Shown here piece by piece: positions 17,331-26,478 of a stretch of 64,000 nucleotides of DNA; within the stretch, counting starts at the first letter, position 1; each line of letters opens with the position of its first letter. Source of the DNA: Alphaproteobacteria bacterium (GTDB lineage: Bacteria; Pseudomonadota; Alphaproteobacteria; GCA-016699305); contig CP064970.1 of the NCBI GenBank assembly GCA_016699305.1, positions 1,996,776 to 2,060,775 on the forward strand. Reading direction: 5' to 3'. The notes beneath the pieces were generated by a model that made no database searches, was not told the DNA's origin, and saw only the letters and a program-made list of their open reading frames with translations. The position numbers and the translations under genes were made by a program.

Positions 17331-18443
17331 TGTATAGACAAACCATCTCTCTGCCGAGGGGTAGAGTATCTTGAACAGCGGGGTTGGCATGCAGATTAGA
17401 TTGCACGCGAATGCGCGGACGACGCCCAGACAGAGGGCGTATATACAGCAGAGCAAGGCCTCGGTGGCGAGACTGGCCGAGGAGCTTGGCGTGTCGGAGA
17501 CGGTCATCCGCCGGTGGCGGGCGCGAGATGACGTTCATGACCGCTCCAGCAAGCGCCATAACCTCAATCAAAGCACCAACATGGTCGAGGAAGAGTTGAT
17601 CATCGGCTTGCGACAGGAGGTTGGGCTCAGTTTCGACGACATCACCGAGGTCATGCGGCGCTGCGTCAACCCGCGCTTGTCACGCAGCGCGATCGTGCGG
17701 TGTTTGCACCGTCGAGGCGCGGCGGCGCGTGCCCCAGAAGCAAGCGATGCCGCGCCTCGACCCGGCCGCTTCCCGGACGTCCCCTGCGGGTTCATTCACA
17801 TAGATCTCAAGCATCTCACCCGCCTGCAAGGCAAGCCCAGCTTCATCTTCATGGCCGTCGACCGGGCGACCCGCTTCGCCCACATTGAGGTCATCCCTGC
17901 CCGCGATGCGGTCACCGTCGCGGGCTGCCTGGAGCGCTTCCTGGCCGCCTTCCCCCATAAGGTTCACACGATCCTGACCGACAACGGCAGCGAGTTCACC
18001 GACCGCTTCGGCGGTGCCCGCTGGACGCCCCAGGGCCGCACGCCCACCGGCAACCACCCCTTCGACCGCGTCTGCGCCGCCCACGGCATCGACCATCGAC
18101 TGACCAAGCCCTTCCATCCCCAGACCAACGGCATGGTCGAACGCTTCAACCGACGCATCGCCGAGGCCCTCCGCACATGCCCCGCCGCAGCATCCAATCA
18201 GGGCAAAAACAAGTTCCTCTCCCACGACCAGCGCAACGCCTTCCTCCACACCTTCGTTGCCAACTACAACAAAACGCGCCTACGATGCCTCAACTACACT
18301 GATCCTATCTCTCGCCTACTCAACCTGGCGGAAGACAACACGCAGGCGGGCATCCATCACCTGTCTTTCACGCTGTCGCTGAATCGCAGATTCTTCATCT
18401 CCATCACAGCGGCTGACGCCGCTTCATAGATATTTGTGAACAG
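17331..18443 (+). mobile_element. IS481-like insertion sequence
   Basis: A single-transposase element sits between the unknown gene at 16376 and the 3' end of tadC. The right end probably reads TGTTCACAAATATC on the minus strand, starting at 18443 and just four bases from the tadC stop. The left end may be TGTATAGACAAACC at 17331. The two ends match poorly and no clear target duplication was seen, so both boundaries are approximate. The IS has not broken tadC. Confidence 0.6.
17389..18429 (+). CDS. IS481-like DDE transposase
   Basis: About 346 residues from ATG 17389 (TTG 17371 is an alternative). The N-terminus has a helix-turn-helix (ASVARLAEELGVSETVIRRWR). The rve catalytic core follows: first Asp in FIHIDLKHL, second in TILTDNGSEFTDRF, and Glu in PQTNGMVERFNRRI, the DDE triad. 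The FHPQTNGMVERFN block is typical of IS481/IS3-type integrases. The protein appears full length, so the element may still be active. Confidence 0.85.
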   Translation: MQIRLHANARTTPRQRAYIQQSKASVARLAEELGVSETVIRRWRARDDVHDRSSKRHNLNQSTNMVEEELIIGLRQEVGLSFDDITEVMRRCVNPRLSRSAIVRCLHRRGAAARAPEASDAAPRPGRFPDVPCGFIHIDLKHLTRLQGKPSFIFMAVDRATRFAHIEVIPARDAVTVAGCLERFLAAFPHKVHTILTDNGSEFTDRFGGARWTPQGRTPTGNHPFDRVCAAHGIDHRLTKPFHPQTNGMVERFNRRIAEALRTCPAAASNQGKNKFLSHDQRNAFLHTFVANYNKTRLRCLNYTDPISRLLNLAEDNTQAGIHHLSFTLSLNRRFFISITAADAAS

Positions 18444-18446
18444 TGC

Positions 18447-19415
18447 CTAGCCTTTATTCATGGTGTCGATGACACGCAGTGCGGCAGGGCCGATCAGGAC
18501 AGAAAACAGGGGCGGCAAGATAAAAATAATCATGGGCACGGTCAGGATCACCGGCAGCTTAGCGGCGCGTTCTTCGGCCTTCATCATGCGTTCTTCGCGC
18601 ATTTCGGCGGCCAGAACGCGCAAAGCCTGGGCCAGTGGCGTGCCATAGCGTTCCGTCTGGACCAGGGTGTTCACGAGAGCCTGGATGCCTGGCAGCGGTA
18701 CGCGCTCATTCAAATTGGCCAGGGCCTTGTGACGCTCGGGCAAGAACCCCAACTCGATGCCGGTCAAGCCGACTTCCTCGCTCAATTCGGGACAAGCGAC
18801 GGCCATTTCGCGGCTGACGCGATCCAGTGCGGCGTCCAGGCTTAATCCCGCCTCGGCGCAGATCACCAAAAGATCAAAGCCATCGGGCAGAAATTTTCGC
18901 AGAATGCTCAGGCGCTTTTGTTGAGCGTTTTTCAGATACAATTCAGGCAAAAAGTAACTGGCGATGGTGACCAGAAAGCACAAGACGAAAGCTTGTGGCT
19001 TGCTCATCTCCCAGACTTGCAGCACAAAGACCATCAGCGCCACGCCTGCGCCGCCGAGCATGGGCGCGAAGACGCGCACAAACATATAGATAATCAGCGA
19101 CTCCTGAGACCGCCAACCCGCGCGCGCCAGCTTCATGCGGATTTCGTTGGCGGTGTTGCCTTTGGCCAGTTTGAGTTTTTCCACCACGTTCTTCATCATG
19201 CCGATACGCTGCGCGACCATATTCTTGCGACGTGACGGCCTGGCGCTGATGGCGGCATGCATGGCCGAGCGGCGGTCTTGTAGGCTCTTTAGACGCTGCG
19301 GCAGAGGGTCCTTGTCCAGTAAGGCGCGCCATACCAGAAACACCACCACCAAGGCCGAGCCGCCAAACAGAAAAGTGATTGTCTGGTCGTCTAGGTTGGT
19401 GATGAAGTCGAACAT
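18447..19415 (-). CDS. tadC: Tad pilus inner-membrane platform protein TadC
   Basis: The 322-residue protein has an N-terminal membrane helix (TFLFGGSALVVVFLVW), two central helices and a T2SF domain with LPDGFDLLVICAEAGLSLDAAL and the typical end LPVILTVPMIIFILPPLFSVLIGPAALRVID. TadB and TadC form the inner-membrane platform that passes pilin to the ATPase-driven assembly machine. It is the last gene of the operon, 12 bp after tadB, and the IS481-like element abuts its 3' end without truncating it. Confidence 0.92.
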   Translation of the reverse strand: MFDFITNLDDQTITFLFGGSALVVVFLVWRALLDKDPLPQRLKSLQDRRSAMHAAISARPSRRKNMVAQRIGMMKNVVEKLKLAKGNTANEIRMKLARAGWRSQESLIIYMFVRVFAPMLGGAGVALMVFVLQVWEMSKPQAFVLCFLVTIASYFLPELYLKNAQQKRLSILRKFLPDGFDLLVICAEAGLSLDAALDRVSREMAVACPELSEEVGLTGIELGFLPERHKALANLNERVPLPGIQALVNTLVQTERYGTPLAQALRVLAAEMREERMMKAEERAAKLPVILTVPMIIFILPPLFSVLIGPAALRVIDTMNKG

Positions 19416-19427
19416 GGCTTCTTCCTC

Positions 19428-20486
19428 CTAGATCTCGAACTTGACCATGCGGCCCATGACGAAGAATCCCGTCATCAGCCAGCATAATGCGCCGCCACCC
19501 ACGATATTGCCGCGCGGATCGTCGATCAGTGTCATGACATAACTGGGATTCACCAACATCAGCAGGCAAAACATCAGAAAGGGCAATGATCCCAAGATCA
19601 TCGCGCTTGCGCGTGCCTCGGACGACATGGCGCGGATCTTCATCTTCATCTGCTGACGTCGGCGCAACAGGTCGGACAGGTTGCCCAATGTCTCGGCCAG
19701 ATTACCGCCCGTCTCGCGCTGAATGGCCATGGCGATAATCAGAAAGCGAAACTCGGCGATATCCAGACGTTTCTCGACCTCCCACATGGCGTCCTCCATG
19801 CTGCTGCCCAGATGGATGCGGTCGGCGATATGGCGAAACTCGACGCCGACGGGATCTCTCATCTCTCGCCCGACGCTGGCGATGGACTCGGAAACCGGCA
19901 GGCCCGAACGCAATCCACGGCAGATGGAGTCGATGGCCTCGGGAAAATCCTTCAGGAACTTCAAACACCGCTTTTCGCCCATGCGGTTGATGATCTTGTG
20001 CGGCAGGAACAGTCCGCCGGCAAGTCCCGCAAGGCTCATCGTCGTGGGATTAAAGCCCACCGATAAAGCGGCGATCATGGCCGATACCATGCCTGATATC
20101 ACGATCATGATGCCGTAGGTGCCAAAGCCGATATCTTTGCCTGTACGGTCCAGCCTTGCGCGCAGACGTGCCGGGTTAGGCATGACGGCGCGTGTGAATT
20201 TGCCCCAAGGCGTCAGCTTTGCCCCGGTATAGTTCCGGCGCGTTAGGCCGCTTGCAACTTTGACGCCCGTGCGGCGCGAGGTGATGGCTTGGTGATCCGA
20301 AACCTGTTTCAGCCGTCTTTGTAAGGCGGCATCGTTGCCGCCTGTCATCATCATGATGATGATAAGCAAACAAACGGCACCGCCGCCCATGATAACCCAG
20401 ATCGGATCAATGGCGGCAAGGCTATTGGCGCTGACGGCTGCGTCGGCGACTGCGGCGGCGACAGGGGCGGGTGCGGTGTCTGTCAT
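19428..20486 (-). CDS. tadB: Tad pilus inner-membrane platform protein TadB
   Basis: The 352-residue T2SF-domain protein begins with an Ala-rich N-terminus and a transmembrane helix (WVIMGGGAVCLLIIIMMMTGG). Further helices lie around residues 125-165 and at the C-terminus. The cytoplasmic signature FPEAIDSICRGLRSGLPVSESI with RETGGNLAETLGNLSDLLRRR is diagnostic. Its start overlaps the cpaF stop (ATGA at 20486-20483). Confidence 0.92.
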   Translation of the reverse strand: MTDTAPAPVAAAVADAAVSANSLAAIDPIWVIMGGGAVCLLIIIMMMTGGNDAALQRRLKQVSDHQAITSRRTGVKVASGLTRRNYTGAKLTPWGKFTRAVMPNPARLRARLDRTGKDIGFGTYGIMIVISGMVSAMIAALSVGFNPTTMSLAGLAGGLFLPHKIINRMGEKRCLKFLKDFPEAIDSICRGLRSGLPVSESIASVGREMRDPVGVEFRHIADRIHLGSSMEDAMWEVEKRLDIAEFRFLIIAMAIQRETGGNLAETLGNLSDLLRRRQQMKMKIRAMSSEARASAMILGSLPFLMFCLLMLVNPSYVMTLIDDPRGNIVGGGALCWLMTGFFVMGRMVKFEI

Positions 20487-22195
20487 CGTTGATGATCCTT
20501 GTCTCGCTCATGGTCGCGGGAGGAACGTCCGGGCGGCTCGCCGCGCGTATCGGCGAACATGGCTTCCAACAGGGGTTTCTCTAGCCCGAAATACGACGCC
20601 TTGGGCGCGAAATGCGGATGCAAACCGCTGGATCTATAGATGACGTTTAGCTTGCCATCGGCGGTCTCGCCATCAACTTCGCAGGTGAACAAGTCCTGCA
20701 TGGTGACCACCTCGCCCTCCATGCCGGTCACTTCGCTGATATAGGTGACACGGCGGCCCCCGTCGCGCATGCGGCTGACCTGTACGACAAGATCTATCGC
20801 CGATGCGATCTGTGTCCGCACGGCGCGCGGCGATAGGTTGACGCCGCCCAATCCCACCATATTTTCCAGACGCATCAAGGCTTCGCGCGGTCGGTTGGCG
20901 TGGACGGTGGATAAGGATCCGTCGTGGCCGGTGTTCATCGCCTGAAGCATATCGATGGCCTCGGCACCGCGAGTCTCGCCCAAGATGATACGGTCGGGGC
21001 GCATACGCAAAGCGTTCTTTAGCAAGTCGCGCATGGTGATTTCGCCATGTCCTTCTAAGTTCGCGGGCCGCGTTTCCAGGCGCACCACATGCGGCTGCTG
21101 CAATTGCAGCTCGGCGGCGTCTTCGATGGTCACGATGCGCTCGCCAGCGTCGATCATCTGCGAGATGGCGTTCAGCAACGTCGTCTTGCCCGATCCCGTA
21201 CCGCCCGAGATCAAGATGTTCAACTTACAGCGTCCGGCGATCCGCAACACGGTGGCCATGGCGGGCGATATGCTGTTGAACTTTTGCATCACGTCCAGCG
21301 TGATCTTCTTCTTCGAGAACTTACGGATGGTGATGGTGGCGCCGTCGATCGCCAGAGGCGGGATAATGATATTGACGCGGCTGCCGTCCAAAAGTCGGGC
21401 ATCGCAAAGCGGCGTGCTTTCGTCGATGCGGCGACCGATGGCGGTGACGATGCGCGTGGCGATGCTCATCACATGGCCGTTGTCGCGGAACTGCACATCG
21501 GATAACTGCAAACGCCCGGCTTTTTCGATATAGACCTGCTTGCAGCCATTGACCATGATCTCCGAGACGCTTTCCTCGGCCAGCAAAGGTTCCAAAGGTC
21601 CAAGGCCCAGCATGTCGTCCAGCATGCGGGTCACCAGCTCCTGGCGCTCGGTCGAGTTCAGCTGAATCTTTTGTTCGGCCAGCAATTCGACGATCAGCGT
21701 GCTGATATCCTTGGTTAGGTCGGCGCGGCTTAGCTTAGCGGCGGCGGCGGTATCGATGCGCTCCATCAAGATCGGCTGTAACCTGGTCTTGGCTTGATCG
21801 ACCGTGGATCGTGTGGGCGTGGCTGGCCGCTGCGTGGCCTCGGCAGACGGCTGCGGGGACGGAGCCAAGACAACAGGCGCGGCGACAGGTGCCGCAGGGA
21901 CCAAGTTTTCCAAGGGCTTGGTGGTGTCGAATGTGGGAACCATCGATGATGCGACAAGGGCAGGCTGTGCTTTGGGCGCTTCGGGCAGCAGGTCGTTGAC
22001 CAAAAGAGTCAGCAGATCGCGTTGATCCAGCAAGGTCAGGCTGATTTGCTGTTCGGCCATCATCGGGCCCAACATGGCCTTAACCTCGCGCGCCACCTCG
22101 GCGCGGGGCATGGCGCGTTTGGCGGGATCCAAACGCTCTTTGATAAGAGGCAAAAACTTGTCCCGCAAGGCGGCTAGGGTGCTGATCGTGCTCAT
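20483..22195 (-). CDS. cpaF: Tad pilus assembly ATPase CpaF/TadA, with duplicated N-terminal domain
   Basis: CpaF is the hexameric ATPase that powers Flp pilus assembly. Walker A is ILISGGTGSGKTTLL, with the Asp box VTIEDAAELQL, Walker B ILGETRGAEAIDML and His box GHDGSLSTVHANRP. Start ATG 22195 has a strong Shine-Dalgarno (AAAGGGAG) and gives 570 residues, longer than the usual 450-500. The extra length is an N-terminal domain present twice, about residues 11-72 and 137-199, joined by a Pro/Ala linker. Both copies share the pattern ER(L/I)D ... AEQ(Q/K)I.L ... RQ/RD-L.T. Only the second copy leads directly into the motor domain. Confidence 0.94.
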   Translation of the reverse strand: MSTISTLAALRDKFLPLIKERLDPAKRAMPRAEVAREVKAMLGPMMAEQQISLTLLDQRDLLTLLVNDLLPEAPKAQPALVASSMVPTFDTTKPLENLVPAAPVAAPVVLAPSPQPSAEATQRPATPTRSTVDQAKTRLQPILMERIDTAAAAKLSRADLTKDISTLIVELLAEQKIQLNSTERQELVTRMLDDMLGLGPLEPLLAEESVSEIMVNGCKQVYIEKAGRLQLSDVQFRDNGHVMSIATRIVTAIGRRIDESTPLCDARLLDGSRVNIIIPPLAIDGATITIRKFSKKKITLDVMQKFNSISPAMATVLRIAGRCKLNILISGGTGSGKTTLLNAISQMIDAGERIVTIEDAAELQLQQPHVVRLETRPANLEGHGEITMRDLLKNALRMRPDRIILGETRGAEAIDMLQAMNTGHDGSLSTVHANRPREALMRLENMVGLGGVNLSPRAVRTQIASAIDLVVQVSRMRDGGRRVTYISEVTGMEGEVVTMQDLFTCEVDGETADGKLNVIYRSSGLHPHFAPKASYFGLEKPLLEAMFADTRGEPPGRSSRDHERDKDHQR

Positions 22196-22212
22196 AGGCT
22201 CCCTTTCCTTCC

Positions 22213-23442
22213 TTATGCCGGCTTCTTGCCTATGCCGAACCAAGCGTTCTTGGTCGCGGTCTTGGGCGTGACGCCAGAGAGACGCTGTGCCAGTGGCCGC
22301 AAAGCGGTTACCAGCGGTGAATTGGGCATCACCTCGCCCAGGGCCTTGCCAAGATTGGCGGCTTCGCGCAATCCCTTGCCGTCGTCGGGCAACAGGTAAT
22401 CCAGCTTGCCTTGGACGCCGCGTTCGAAGGTGGCCTGGTCGATCTGCTGGCGGCCCGCGTCACGATTGCCGCCATAGGCGGCCAGTATGCAAGGCGGAGG
22501 CGCGGTGCCTTCATTGCCCAGCCCCTTAAGCACATCTTTGACGCGGTTGATGTCGCGGATGCTGATGAGCGAAAAATCGCCGACCATCATCACTGAGTCC
22601 GCTTCGGCCAGGAAACTGCGCGCCCCGGGCAGAAGCCAGCGTGGCATGTCCAGCAAGATCATGTCGAAATGCCCGCGCAATTCGCGCAGCAGGGCGGAGC
22701 CGGCCATGGAATCGAAAATGAACGAGGCTTCTAACGCCTCCTCGCTGCCCAAGACGGAAAGTTTGTCGCTTTCGCTGATAAGCGAGCTAGCGACCATCAG
22801 CCCGTCCACGCGGGTCGGGGTTTCCAGCAATTCGCGCAATCCTCTGCCCGGCTCCAGGTCCAGTGCCAATGCGCTGATGCCGTAGTGCAGGTCCAGATCC
22901 CACAACAACGTGTTGATCTTAAGCTCATGGGCGCACAGCCATGCCACGTTGACCGCGACGGTGCTGGCACCCACGCCGCCGCGCGCGCCGCAGATGATGG
23001 TAAAACGCCCGGGTCTACGCTCGGCCGCCGCGCCGGTGATCGCGGCGCGCTGAGCCTTGTCCACCGTTGCCGCCAGCAGCTTGACGGATAGCGGCTTGAC
23101 CAGATAATCCACGATGCCGTTGGCGAGCAGGTCATGATAGAGCCGCACATCGTTGATCGAGCCGATGGCGATGACCCGGGCGATATTGGCGCACATGGAC
23201 GCGATGGGTAAAATATGCTCGACAGGGTCTTCGTGCCCGTCGATATCAACGACCAGGACACCCGGTGGCGTGGCGTTGCTTAGTAACTGTACGACAAGAT
23301 CTGGGCCGCCATATTGCACTGTGGATTCGGGCATGGATTGTGAACGGGCGTAGTCTTGCAGGACCTTCGCCGACTCGTCGTCGGTAACGAAGGCCATGAA
23401 TTCAGAATGCAAACTGGTCTTATCTTCATGACTGGATGACAT
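22213..23442 (-). CDS. cpaE: Pilus localisation ATPase CpaE/TadZ
   Basis: The 409-residue protein has an N-terminal receiver-like domain (about 15-125; LVVDIDGHEDPVEHI, then DYLVKPLSVKLL). A MinD/ParA-type ATPase domain follows, with the deviant Walker A TIICGARGGVGASTVAVNVAW and LLDMPRWLLPGA as Walker B region. CpaE/TadZ places the Tad machine at the pole. The receiver domain is probably a pseudoreceiver. The gene lies between cpaD and cpaF. Confidence 0.9.
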   Translation of the reverse strand: MSSSHEDKTSLHSEFMAFVTDDESAKVLQDYARSQSMPESTVQYGGPDLVVQLLSNATPPGVLVVDIDGHEDPVEHILPIASMCANIARVIAIGSINDVRLYHDLLANGIVDYLVKPLSVKLLAATVDKAQRAAITGAAAERRPGRFTIICGARGGVGASTVAVNVAWLCAHELKINTLLWDLDLHYGISALALDLEPGRGLRELLETPTRVDGLMVASSLISESDKLSVLGSEEALEASFIFDSMAGSALLRELRGHFDMILLDMPRWLLPGARSFLAEADSVMMVGDFSLISIRDINRVKDVLKGLGNEGTAPPPCILAAYGGNRDAGRQQIDQATFERGVQGKLDYLLPDDGKGLREAANLGKALGEVMPNSPLVTALRPLAQRLSGVTPKTATKNAWFGIGKKPA

Positions 23443-23468
23443 GGCTCTATCTGGTATGGCCTCCTGCC

Positions 23469-23873
23469 TTAATCGTCTTCGTTGCCGGTGCTGGCTACTG
23501 ACCGGTCCTGAACCGCCGGCGCGTTGGGATCAATCAGCGCCTTGGCTTTGCCAAGGCGGTAACGTTTGATGGCCCCGGCTGCCACGATGCCGTCGGCCAC
23601 AGCAGGGTTATGTCCGCGCAGAAGGTCCTGGGGGTCTTCGACCATCGAGGCCAGATTGCGCGCGTTGGCGCATCCCCAATCGCTATAGACGGCGTTGGAC
23701 AGATGATCCTGGTTATCGTCCGACCATTTGGCGCAATCGGGCGGTACGGCGATCTTGTTGCCCTTGGCGTCTTCGGTCACCAGAATGCGGTAACGCGGCG
23801 TATTGGGGGCTTGGCTGTCCGTCAGGCAGGAAGACAGCGTCAGCATCAGGGCAATCAGGCAAAAGATGCGCAT
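23469..23873 (-). CDS. cpaD: Short CpaD-like pilus lipoprotein
   Basis: The 134-residue protein has a lipoprotein signal peptide with lipobox LSSC (Cys16). The CpaD-like core includes PPDCAKWSDD, YSDWGCANARNLASMVEDPQDLLRG and a C-terminal KRYRLGKAKA. CpaD is an outer-membrane lipoprotein that helps the CpaC secretin. Typical CpaD proteins run to about 200-220 residues, so this one lacks much of the N-terminal half. Location between cpaC and cpaE supports the call. Confidence 0.8.
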   Translation of the reverse strand: MRIFCLIALMLTLSSCLTDSQAPNTPRYRILVTEDAKGNKIAVPPDCAKWSDDNQDHLSNAVYSDWGCANARNLASMVEDPQDLLRGHNPAVADGIVAAGAIKRYRLGKAKALIDPNAPAVQDRSVASTGNEDD

Positions 23874-23885
23874 GTCGGTTTCCTC

Positions 23886-25301
23886 CTAGTCCAAAACAAA
23901 GCCGACCGGACCGTTCAGCTTGGCGGGCGGGCCGGCCAGAGCGGCACCCTCCTCCTCGCGGCGGCTGGTGGCCAGATTGCCCAGCAGAACGCGGCTGAAA
24001 TCGTCCGGCGGCGTGTGCAGATTATCCGTCGGCGCGATCGGGCTGGTGGGATCGGAGACGGGCTTGACGATGTAGGGCGTGACGATGATCACCAATTCGC
24101 TTTCGCCAGACTGGAAATTATTCGAGCGGAACAAGCCTCCCAGCACGGGCAGGTCGCCCAAGAAGGGATATTTGCTGTTGTCTTGCGTCACGTCGCGCTG
24201 CAGCAGGCCGCCGATGGCAAAGCTTTGCCCGCTGCCGACTTCGATCGTCGTCTCGGCGCGGCGGGTGACCAGACCCGGCACGATGATATTGTTCAGTTTG
24301 ACCGAGCCTGTATCCGATAACTGGCTAACTTCGGGCCGCACATGCAGATTGATTAGCTTGTCGTCCAAAATGGTGGGTGTGAAGGCCAGCGAGACGCCGT
24401 ATTGGCGAAATTCGATGCCGAATGTGCCATTCGATTGCGGCACGACGATCGGGAACTCGCCGCCTGCCAGGAAGCTGGCGGTTTCGCCGGACATGGAGGT
24501 CAGATTCGGTTCGGCCAACATCGTGACGAGGCCTTCTTCGGCCAAGGCATCGACCAAGGTGTTGATGTCGCGTGTGCCGCGATTATTCGTATAGCGCAGT
24601 CCTAAGCCTCCCTCATTATTGGGACGGTTCAGCGCGGCAAGGCCGCTTTCGCCAACCAGCAAGGGCGCAATGCCCGTGGCAAAACGCAGATTGAAGCTGC
24701 CGAAGGTGGTCAGGGTTTCCCAGTTGATGCCAAAGCGTTTGTTGATATTGCGCGAGACCTCGGCCACGCGGACGCGCAGATTCACTTGGCGACGCACGTT
24801 ATCGACGGTGACGCGATTGATCATCTTGCCGCGCTGACCGCGCTCGTTCAAAGGCACGAAACGGTCGGCATGCGCGCGCACATTCTCGGCTTCCGTGGCC
24901 GTGGGCACGCGCCCCTTAATGAGAAGGCCATCGGGCAGATATTCGCCCTCCAGGTCTTTGCCTTGAGGCAGTTTATCAAGATCGGCGCGCAAATTTTCAG
25001 GTTCGCGTGAGACGATCACGCGATAATTGGCCTGGACCTGATGGTTCTTGCCGGTCACCACCACCGTTGTCTCGCCGGGTTTAAGGCCAAAGACCATGAC
25101 CCGCTGGGGCGACAACACCTGAACATCGGCCACCTTGGGATTGGCGGTGAAGACCGATGTCGCGGGTAGCGGCACACGGATCAAGGTGCCCTTGTCCACG
25201 CCGATGGACAGGATCTTCGGGGCATCCTCTGCCACAGCCGTCGCTGGGATCGCGGCCAACAAGCCCCAAGCCAGCACAAGCGAGATCGCAAGACGTTTCA
25301 T
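23886..25301 (-). CDS. cpaC: Tad pilus outer-membrane secretin CpaC/RcpA
   Basis: The 471-residue protein has a Sec signal peptide (about 1-24, ending ATAVAED). An N-terminal pilus-associated domain contains VFTANPKVADVQVLSPQRVMVFGLKPGETTV. The secretin domain shows LVTMLAEPNLTSMSGETASFLAGGEFP and the closing VLGGLFRSNNFQSGESELVIIVTPYIV. It forms the gated pore through which the Flp pilus leaves. Length is normal. Confidence 0.94.
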   Translation of the reverse strand: MKRLAISLVLAWGLLAAIPATAVAEDAPKILSIGVDKGTLIRVPLPATSVFTANPKVADVQVLSPQRVMVFGLKPGETTVVVTGKNHQVQANYRVIVSREPENLRADLDKLPQGKDLEGEYLPDGLLIKGRVPTATEAENVRAHADRFVPLNERGQRGKMINRVTVDNVRRQVNLRVRVAEVSRNINKRFGINWETLTTFGSFNLRFATGIAPLLVGESGLAALNRPNNEGGLGLRYTNNRGTRDINTLVDALAEEGLVTMLAEPNLTSMSGETASFLAGGEFPIVVPQSNGTFGIEFRQYGVSLAFTPTILDDKLINLHVRPEVSQLSDTGSVKLNNIIVPGLVTRRAETTIEVGSGQSFAIGGLLQRDVTQDNSKYPFLGDLPVLGGLFRSNNFQSGESELVIIVTPYIVKPVSDPTSPIAPTDNLHTPPDDFSRVLLGNLATSRREEEGAALAGPPAKLNGPVGFVLD

Positions 25302-25306
25302 GGGTC

Positions 25307-26464
25307 TTAAGGCTCCTCATCCCGATATTTGAAGGTCATTTCCTTGACCTGGTTGCCCCGCTGCACCAGAACCTTGTGTGTGCTGGAGTCCTTGTCGGAG
25401 GGTTTGGGCAGGACGTTGCTGATGTCGCTGTCCCAGGTATAACTGGCATCGCCGGAAACGGGGGACGCCGCGCCGCCTTCAACGCCATGCGGCAGCTTCT
25501 CGGCTAGCTTACTGATGTCCAGGTCACTGGCCTTGATGGCATAGGAAACGGGCGAGGAAGATACAGCTCCGGCCTCATTTGTGCTCGTTGTGGATGCCGT
25601 GGCATCTGAGGCAGGGCTGGGGGGTGCGGCAGAACCATCCAGATCAGCGGCTTGTTTGGCCGCTTCCTCAGGCGTCACGGTGACGGTCTCGGTCTCGACC
25701 TTGGTGGTATCGGCCTTCAAGCTGCGCAAAGACAGTGACAACTGGCCCAACTCCGTCACCAGGGCCAGTTGTTCCGCCTGTTTGGGCGTCACTTCCAGCG
25801 TGGCGACTTTGGCCGTCGTGGGTTCGTTGCTGATGCCTTTCTTTTTGCTGTCGCCATCTTTGTCCTTGTCGGCGTTATTTTTTGTGCTGCCTGCAAAATC
25901 ATCTGTGCGGCTGTCCAATGCCAGAACGCGCACATTTGTGATGACGGTCTCGCTGGCGCGGCGTTGAGGAAGGCTGGCGTCTTCCGTGCGGTTCCAGGTA
26001 TGCGTCAGAATCACATCCACCTTATCTCCGGGATAGATCAGGCCCGACAGTCCACTGACGGGCGTGACCGGCACCGACAAGGCGCGCATTCCTTCGGACA
26101 GCATGGCGGCCAGGAAGCCGCGCTCGCCGGGTTTGACCAGCTTGCCTTCCACCACCGGCTCGCCCGGGCGCATGCCTTGACGCACCACGGCACCCGCGAA
26201 TTCGTCCAATTTGCGATCTTTGTCTTGCAGCAGGCTTTCATTCAGCGATTCCGCAGGCCAGATTTGCCAGCGCAGACTGTCTTTTTGCACGATGGCCCCC
26301 GTTGTCAGGGGTTTGGCGGCGACCATCACCTTGACCGGCGGCGGTCCCTTGGCGGCTTCGGCCACGGGCTGTTGTCGCTTTCCTGCCAATGTGCGCGCGG
26401 CCTGGACGGTGCCCAAGACGACGACGGCTGCGATTACCAGCAGGATAATTTGTTTGGGATTCAT
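25307..26464 (-). CDS. cpaB: Tad pilus assembly protein CpaB/RcpC
   Basis: The 385-residue protein has an N-terminal membrane anchor (IILLVIAAVVVLGTVQAART), a SAF domain (VMVAAKPLTTGAIVQKDSLRWQIWP) and the RcpC domain (VPVTPVSGLSGLIYPGDKVDVILTHTW, then TPKQAEQLALVTELGQLSLSLRS). It is longer than most CpaB proteins. The surplus is low-complexity: a Lys/Asp segment near residue 205 and an Ala/Ser/Thr-rich region around 280-345. It stabilises the secretin. Confidence 0.9.
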   Translation of the reverse strand: MNPKQIILLVIAAVVVLGTVQAARTLAGKRQQPVAEAAKGPPPVKVMVAAKPLTTGAIVQKDSLRWQIWPAESLNESLLQDKDRKLDEFAGAVVRQGMRPGEPVVEGKLVKPGERGFLAAMLSEGMRALSVPVTPVSGLSGLIYPGDKVDVILTHTWNRTEDASLPQRRASETVITNVRVLALDSRTDDFAGSTKNNADKDKDGDSKKKGISNEPTTAKVATLEVTPKQAEQLALVTELGQLSLSLRSLKADTTKVETETVTVTPEEAAKQAADLDGSAAPPSPASDATASTTSTNEAGAVSSSPVSYAIKASDLDISKLAEKLPHGVEGGAASPVSGDASYTWDSDISNVLPKPSDKDSSTHKVLVQRGNQVKEMTFKYRDEEP

Positions 26465-26478
26465 GATTGATCCTCCCT

